Positions 61,696-64,000 of a stretch of DNA of 64,000 nt are shown piece after piece. Source of the DNA: Maridesulfovibrio salexigens DSM 2638 (lineage in GTDB: Bacteria; Desulfobacterota; Desulfovibrionia; Desulfovibrionales; Desulfovibrionaceae); assembly GCF_000023445.1 (NCBI RefSeq), contig NC_012881.1, positions 2,534,501 through 2,598,500 on the forward strand. Direction: 5' to 3'. Made by a program: the position numbers and the translations under genes. The notes beneath the pieces were generated by a model. It was not told the origin of the DNA. It saw only the letters and a list, made by a program, of their open reading frames with translations, and did no database searches. Position 1 is the stretch's first letter, and each line of letters opens with the position of its first letter.

Positions 61696-63438
61696 CTAGG
61701 CGCTGTTAGCTGCTCCATGCGCATCTTCATCTCCGCCATAAACCTTCTTCATGATCAGATAGGTTTCAGCAATCATCCAGATTTCGAGCACGAAGACAAT
61801 CAAGCCGACTATGAAGAGCAGCCATTTACCTCCGGCATAGAATTTCTGGAGGTTGAAAACCATCGCCCAACCGGTCATGGCGATCATAAAGACCATGGGA
61901 ATACCGGTGTAAATGGCTTTAACTTTTTTACGTGCAAGGTAAACAGTAATGATCAGCAAAGCCAGTGCTGCCAGCAACTGGTTTACAGTACCGAACAACG
62001 GCCAGAGAGCCAGTGCGCCTTTTTTCAACGCGCCGATGGAGAAACCGCCGTTAAAGCAAAGTATGGCAGCAGTACCGACCGCAATCAAAGTTGCGGGAAC
62101 AGCACCGGACAAGGCTGGCATTTTATATGCCTGAGCCAACTCGCCTACAACGTAACGCTGAATACGGGTTGCACTATCAAGAGTGGTAGCTGCGAAGCTG
62201 ACAAGGAACACACCCATGATTGCAAGCGCGATATTTGCAGGGATACCGTAGCTGGCCATAAGGTTTGCAGAGCCTTCAACAAAAGCACCAAGCTTTGCGC
62301 CAAGTCCGGCTGCGGAAGCCCATGATGCGTAGTGGGTGGTAAAAGCAGCTGTTCCGGTCAGGAACTGACCGTCAGCAGTGTGCTTGCCAAGTCCAAGCCC
62401 CGCACCGACAGCAACGATAACAAGGATAGACAGCGCAGCTTCCATAAGCATGGAACCGTAACCGATCATACGGGAATCGCGCTCGGTCTCGCACTGCTTG
62501 GCGGAAGTTCCGGAACTGACCAGTGAATGGAAACCGGAAATAGCACCACAAGCGATAATTACGAACAGAAAGGGCAGCATAGGAGGAGCACCCTGCGGAT
62601 CAAGATCCAGTGCCGGAGCTACGAATGTGGGATGAGCCACAACAGCACCGACAACCAACAGAATAAGAGCTACGAAAAGCTGGTGTCCGTTGATGTAGTC
62701 ACGAGGCTGCAAAAGGGTGGTGACCGGAAGAATGGACGCGATAAATGCGTAGACCAGCATAATCAAAGTCCAAACTACGATAGGGTTCATACCTGCGATG
62801 GCGGGCATTTTGAAAGGCAGATAAACACCGACCACAACAAATGCGTACATAGCGATAAGAGCAAGAATGGACCAAACGGTATGGTTCGCACCTTTCTTAT
62901 ACATGAGCCATCCAAGGCCGATGGCAATGGGAACCTCACTCCAGACCGGAATTACCGCGGCAGGATACATATTGAAAAGAATAGCGATGATCAGTGCAAA
63001 TACGGCAATAACAATCAGAAGTTCAAAAAAGATAATAATCAAGAACAATGAACGTACGCGATTGTTGAGCAGTCCTGCTGCGAGATCACCAACAGAACGG
63101 CCCTGATTGCGTAAGCTGACTACGAGAGAACCGAAGTCATGAACAGCACCCATGAAAATGGCACCGAAGAAAACCCAAAGAACAGCGGGCACCCAACCCC
63201 AGATAATAGCAATTGCGGGACCTACAATGGGACCAAGTCCGGCAATGGAAGTAAAATGGTGCCCGAAGAGCACTTCCTTTTTAGTAGGAACAAAGTCTTT
63301 ACCATCCTCAAGTTCACAGCTGGGACAAACCTTGTTCTCATCAACCTGAAAAATTTTTTTAGCCAGAAATTTGCCATAGGTATGATACGCTACAATATAC
63401 CCCACAAAGCAAAGACCGGCGATAACGAGTGAGTTCAC
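61696..63438 (-). CDS. cstA: Carbon starvation protein CstA-type transporter (peptide/pyruvate)
   Basis: A 580-aa polytopic inner-membrane protein with about fifteen helices. The start is GTG 63438 with GGAGG 7 nt upstream; the frame extends 23 codons more without a site. CstA hallmarks are FGHHFTSIAGLGPIVGPAIA, WVFFGAIFMGAVHDFGSL, SILPVTTLLQPRDYINGHQL and HSLVSSGTSAKQCETERDSR. A CPSCELEDG insert near residue 38 adds a Cys pair not found in E. coli CstA. Members import peptides or pyruvate under starvation. It is monocistronic, convergent with the YfbU-family gene. Confidence 0.94.
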   Translation of the reverse strand: MNSLVIAGLCFVGYIVAYHTYGKFLAKKIFQVDENKVCPSCELEDGKDFVPTKKEVLFGHHFTSIAGLGPIVGPAIAIIWGWVPAVLWVFFGAIFMGAVHDFGSLVVSLRNQGRSVGDLAAGLLNNRVRSLFLIIIFFELLIVIAVFALIIAILFNMYPAAVIPVWSEVPIAIGLGWLMYKKGANHTVWSILALIAMYAFVVVGVYLPFKMPAIAGMNPIVVWTLIMLVYAFIASILPVTTLLQPRDYINGHQLFVALILLVVGAVVAHPTFVAPALDLDPQGAPPMLPFLFVIIACGAISGFHSLVSSGTSAKQCETERDSRMIGYGSMLMEAALSILVIVAVGAGLGLGKHTADGQFLTGTAAFTTHYASWASAAGLGAKLGAFVEGSANLMASYGIPANIALAIMGVFLVSFAATTLDSATRIQRYVVGELAQAYKMPALSGAVPATLIAVGTAAILCFNGGFSIGALKKGALALWPLFGTVNQLLAALALLIITVYLARKKVKAIYTGIPMVFMIAMTGWAMVFNLQKFYAGGKWLLFIVGLIVFVLEIWMIAETYLIMKKVYGGDEDAHGAANSA

Positions 63439-63824
63439 CTCAATACCTCCAAAGAAAAAAGAACCAATACAGGCAGAAAGACATGATATCTTTCCGAAAC
63501 CACACACTATACAAGCACCCTGCTTCTAAAACCCGTTCCGGATTCAAACCGCCCGTTGTTAGAAAACAACATTAAATCTATGAATCCGGCCCCCTCGGGA
63601 CAGCAGTGGGCACTCATAATAATTTTAGGACTCTACTACCTAAATTATTTCAGCATGAATTACCAGTTCCCTTTTAAAAACCTCGTAACCACAACCGTTT
63701 GCAATTTCACGATTCAAAATAACACATGAGATATTAGCGATTAACCTGCAACAAGTTCACCGAAAATCGTTTTTACGCAAATAATGCACCCACAATTTAA
63801 TTGCAGAATCATTGCAGCGCACTC
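63439..63824. other. Gap upstream of cstA
   Basis: About 386 nt holding the cstA promoter on the minus strand and the 3' flank of the partial gene at the window edge. No gene, RNA or convincing inverted repeat was recognised. Confidence 0.4.
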
Positions 63825-64000
63825 TTAAGTACCTTCCACCACATCAACCTTGGCAAAAGCTGGCTCATGCAGCGGAATAAGAATATCGGCCATTTCTTTG
63901 ACCTGCAGCATGATGTCATAAGCTTTATAGGTATTAACCGAAGTCCCCGGAGGAATAACTTCCATCTCCATGCCCCGTATTTCCGGCGGAGGGTTGAAGT
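63825..64000 (-). CDS. C-terminal end of a gene cut by the window (possible MBL-fold hydrolase)
   Basis: The last 58 codons of a minus-strand gene whose start lies outside the window. The readable part includes IRGMEMEVIPPGTSVNTYKA, VKEMADILIPLHEPAFAKVD and ends VVEGT-stop. The ADILIPLHEP phrase resembles the final histidine motif of metallo-beta-lactamase-fold lactonases, but with so little sequence this is only a suggestion. The stop is followed by the cstA upstream gap. Confidence 0.6.
   Translation of the reverse strand, partial: FNPPPEIRGMEMEVIPPGTSVNTYKAYDIMLQVKEMADILIPLHEPAFAKVDVVEGT

Noticed and set aside
1-64000. CRISPR arrays, insertion sequences, retrons or diversity-generating elements
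   Set aside because: No regularly spaced repeats, transposase or reverse transcriptase genes were seen.

Overview
The window looks like chromosomal DNA of a marine Desulfovibrio-type sulfate reducer (Desulfovibrionaceae, probably a Maridesulfovibrio relative). This is inferred from gene content and moderate GC, not from a search. The clues are a signal-peptide-bearing cobaltochelatase CbiK behind a B12 riboswitch, a fused alpha-beta acetyl-CoA carboxylase carboxyltransferase next to a divergent biotin carboxylase, the folate-dependent tRNA methylase TrmFO, PilJ- and Cache-type chemoreceptors, a short ThiC, and NhaC and CstA transporters. Most of the window is ordinary housekeeping and signalling DNA, with compact operons that often overlap by 1-8 nt and mostly end in clear intrinsic terminators.

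Layout. 1-6 kb: cbiK with its cobalamin riboswitch, a trmFO-MATE operon, and two oligopeptide/dipeptide ABC ATPases without permeases. 6-10.6 kb: L-serine dehydratase, arsenate reductase, and an operon of an atypical protein kinase, a universal stress protein and a periplasmic binding protein. 10.8-17.2 kb: rsgA, a secreted phytase-esterase-like protein, a hybrid-input histidine kinase coupled to an SDR epimerase, and a TetR regulator. 17.2-18 kb: a long structured gap that may encode a non-coding RNA. 18-22.1 kb: UspA, a DHH phosphoesterase, umuDC with a candidate operator, and a TPR lipoprotein. 22.5-26.2 kb: the ACC genes. 26.3-30.5 kb: a secreted Asn-rich protein, a 50-aa lipoprotein, a ModE-like regulator, MATE and DUF2156 proteins. 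30.6-35.8 kb: a phosphatase-superfamily gene flanked by inverted repeats, a UvrD-type helicase, thiL and a TrhA/hemolysin III protein. 36-43.2 kb: thiC, nhaC, and a TetR-HlyD-ABC-permease efflux operon. 43.4-44.6 kb: an orphan pair resembling the NikK/NikL accessory proteins of nickel ECF transporters.

44.6-51.6 kb is the main accessory region. It is a minus-strand phage-type operon that reads small protein, 3TM holin, XhlA-like coiled-coil protein, zinc ribbon, interspersed repeat, putative small terminase, large terminase, GNAT-like protein, two proteins with a T(I/V)LTG motif, Com-like zinc ribbon, T7-type portal, terminator. All frames are open and tightly coupled, but no integrase, capsid, scaffold, tail or endolysin gene is visible. 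It is either a decayed prophage whose surviving block is intact or a retained packaging and lysis cassette. A separate gene with a possible dual-OB fold lies just downstream.

51.7-59.5 kb: a FecR-TPR protein, a PilJ-type chemoreceptor, a zinc-type dehydrogenase lacking structural-zinc cysteines, a Cache-PAS chemoreceptor and an HpnA-like epimerase. 59.7-61.6 kb: a membrane protein and an AT-rich two-gene unit (small membrane protein plus YfbU-family protein) that could be a small conflict or stress module. 61.7-64 kb: cstA and the C-terminal end of a gene running off the window. No tRNA, rRNA, CRISPR array or insertion sequence was recognised.
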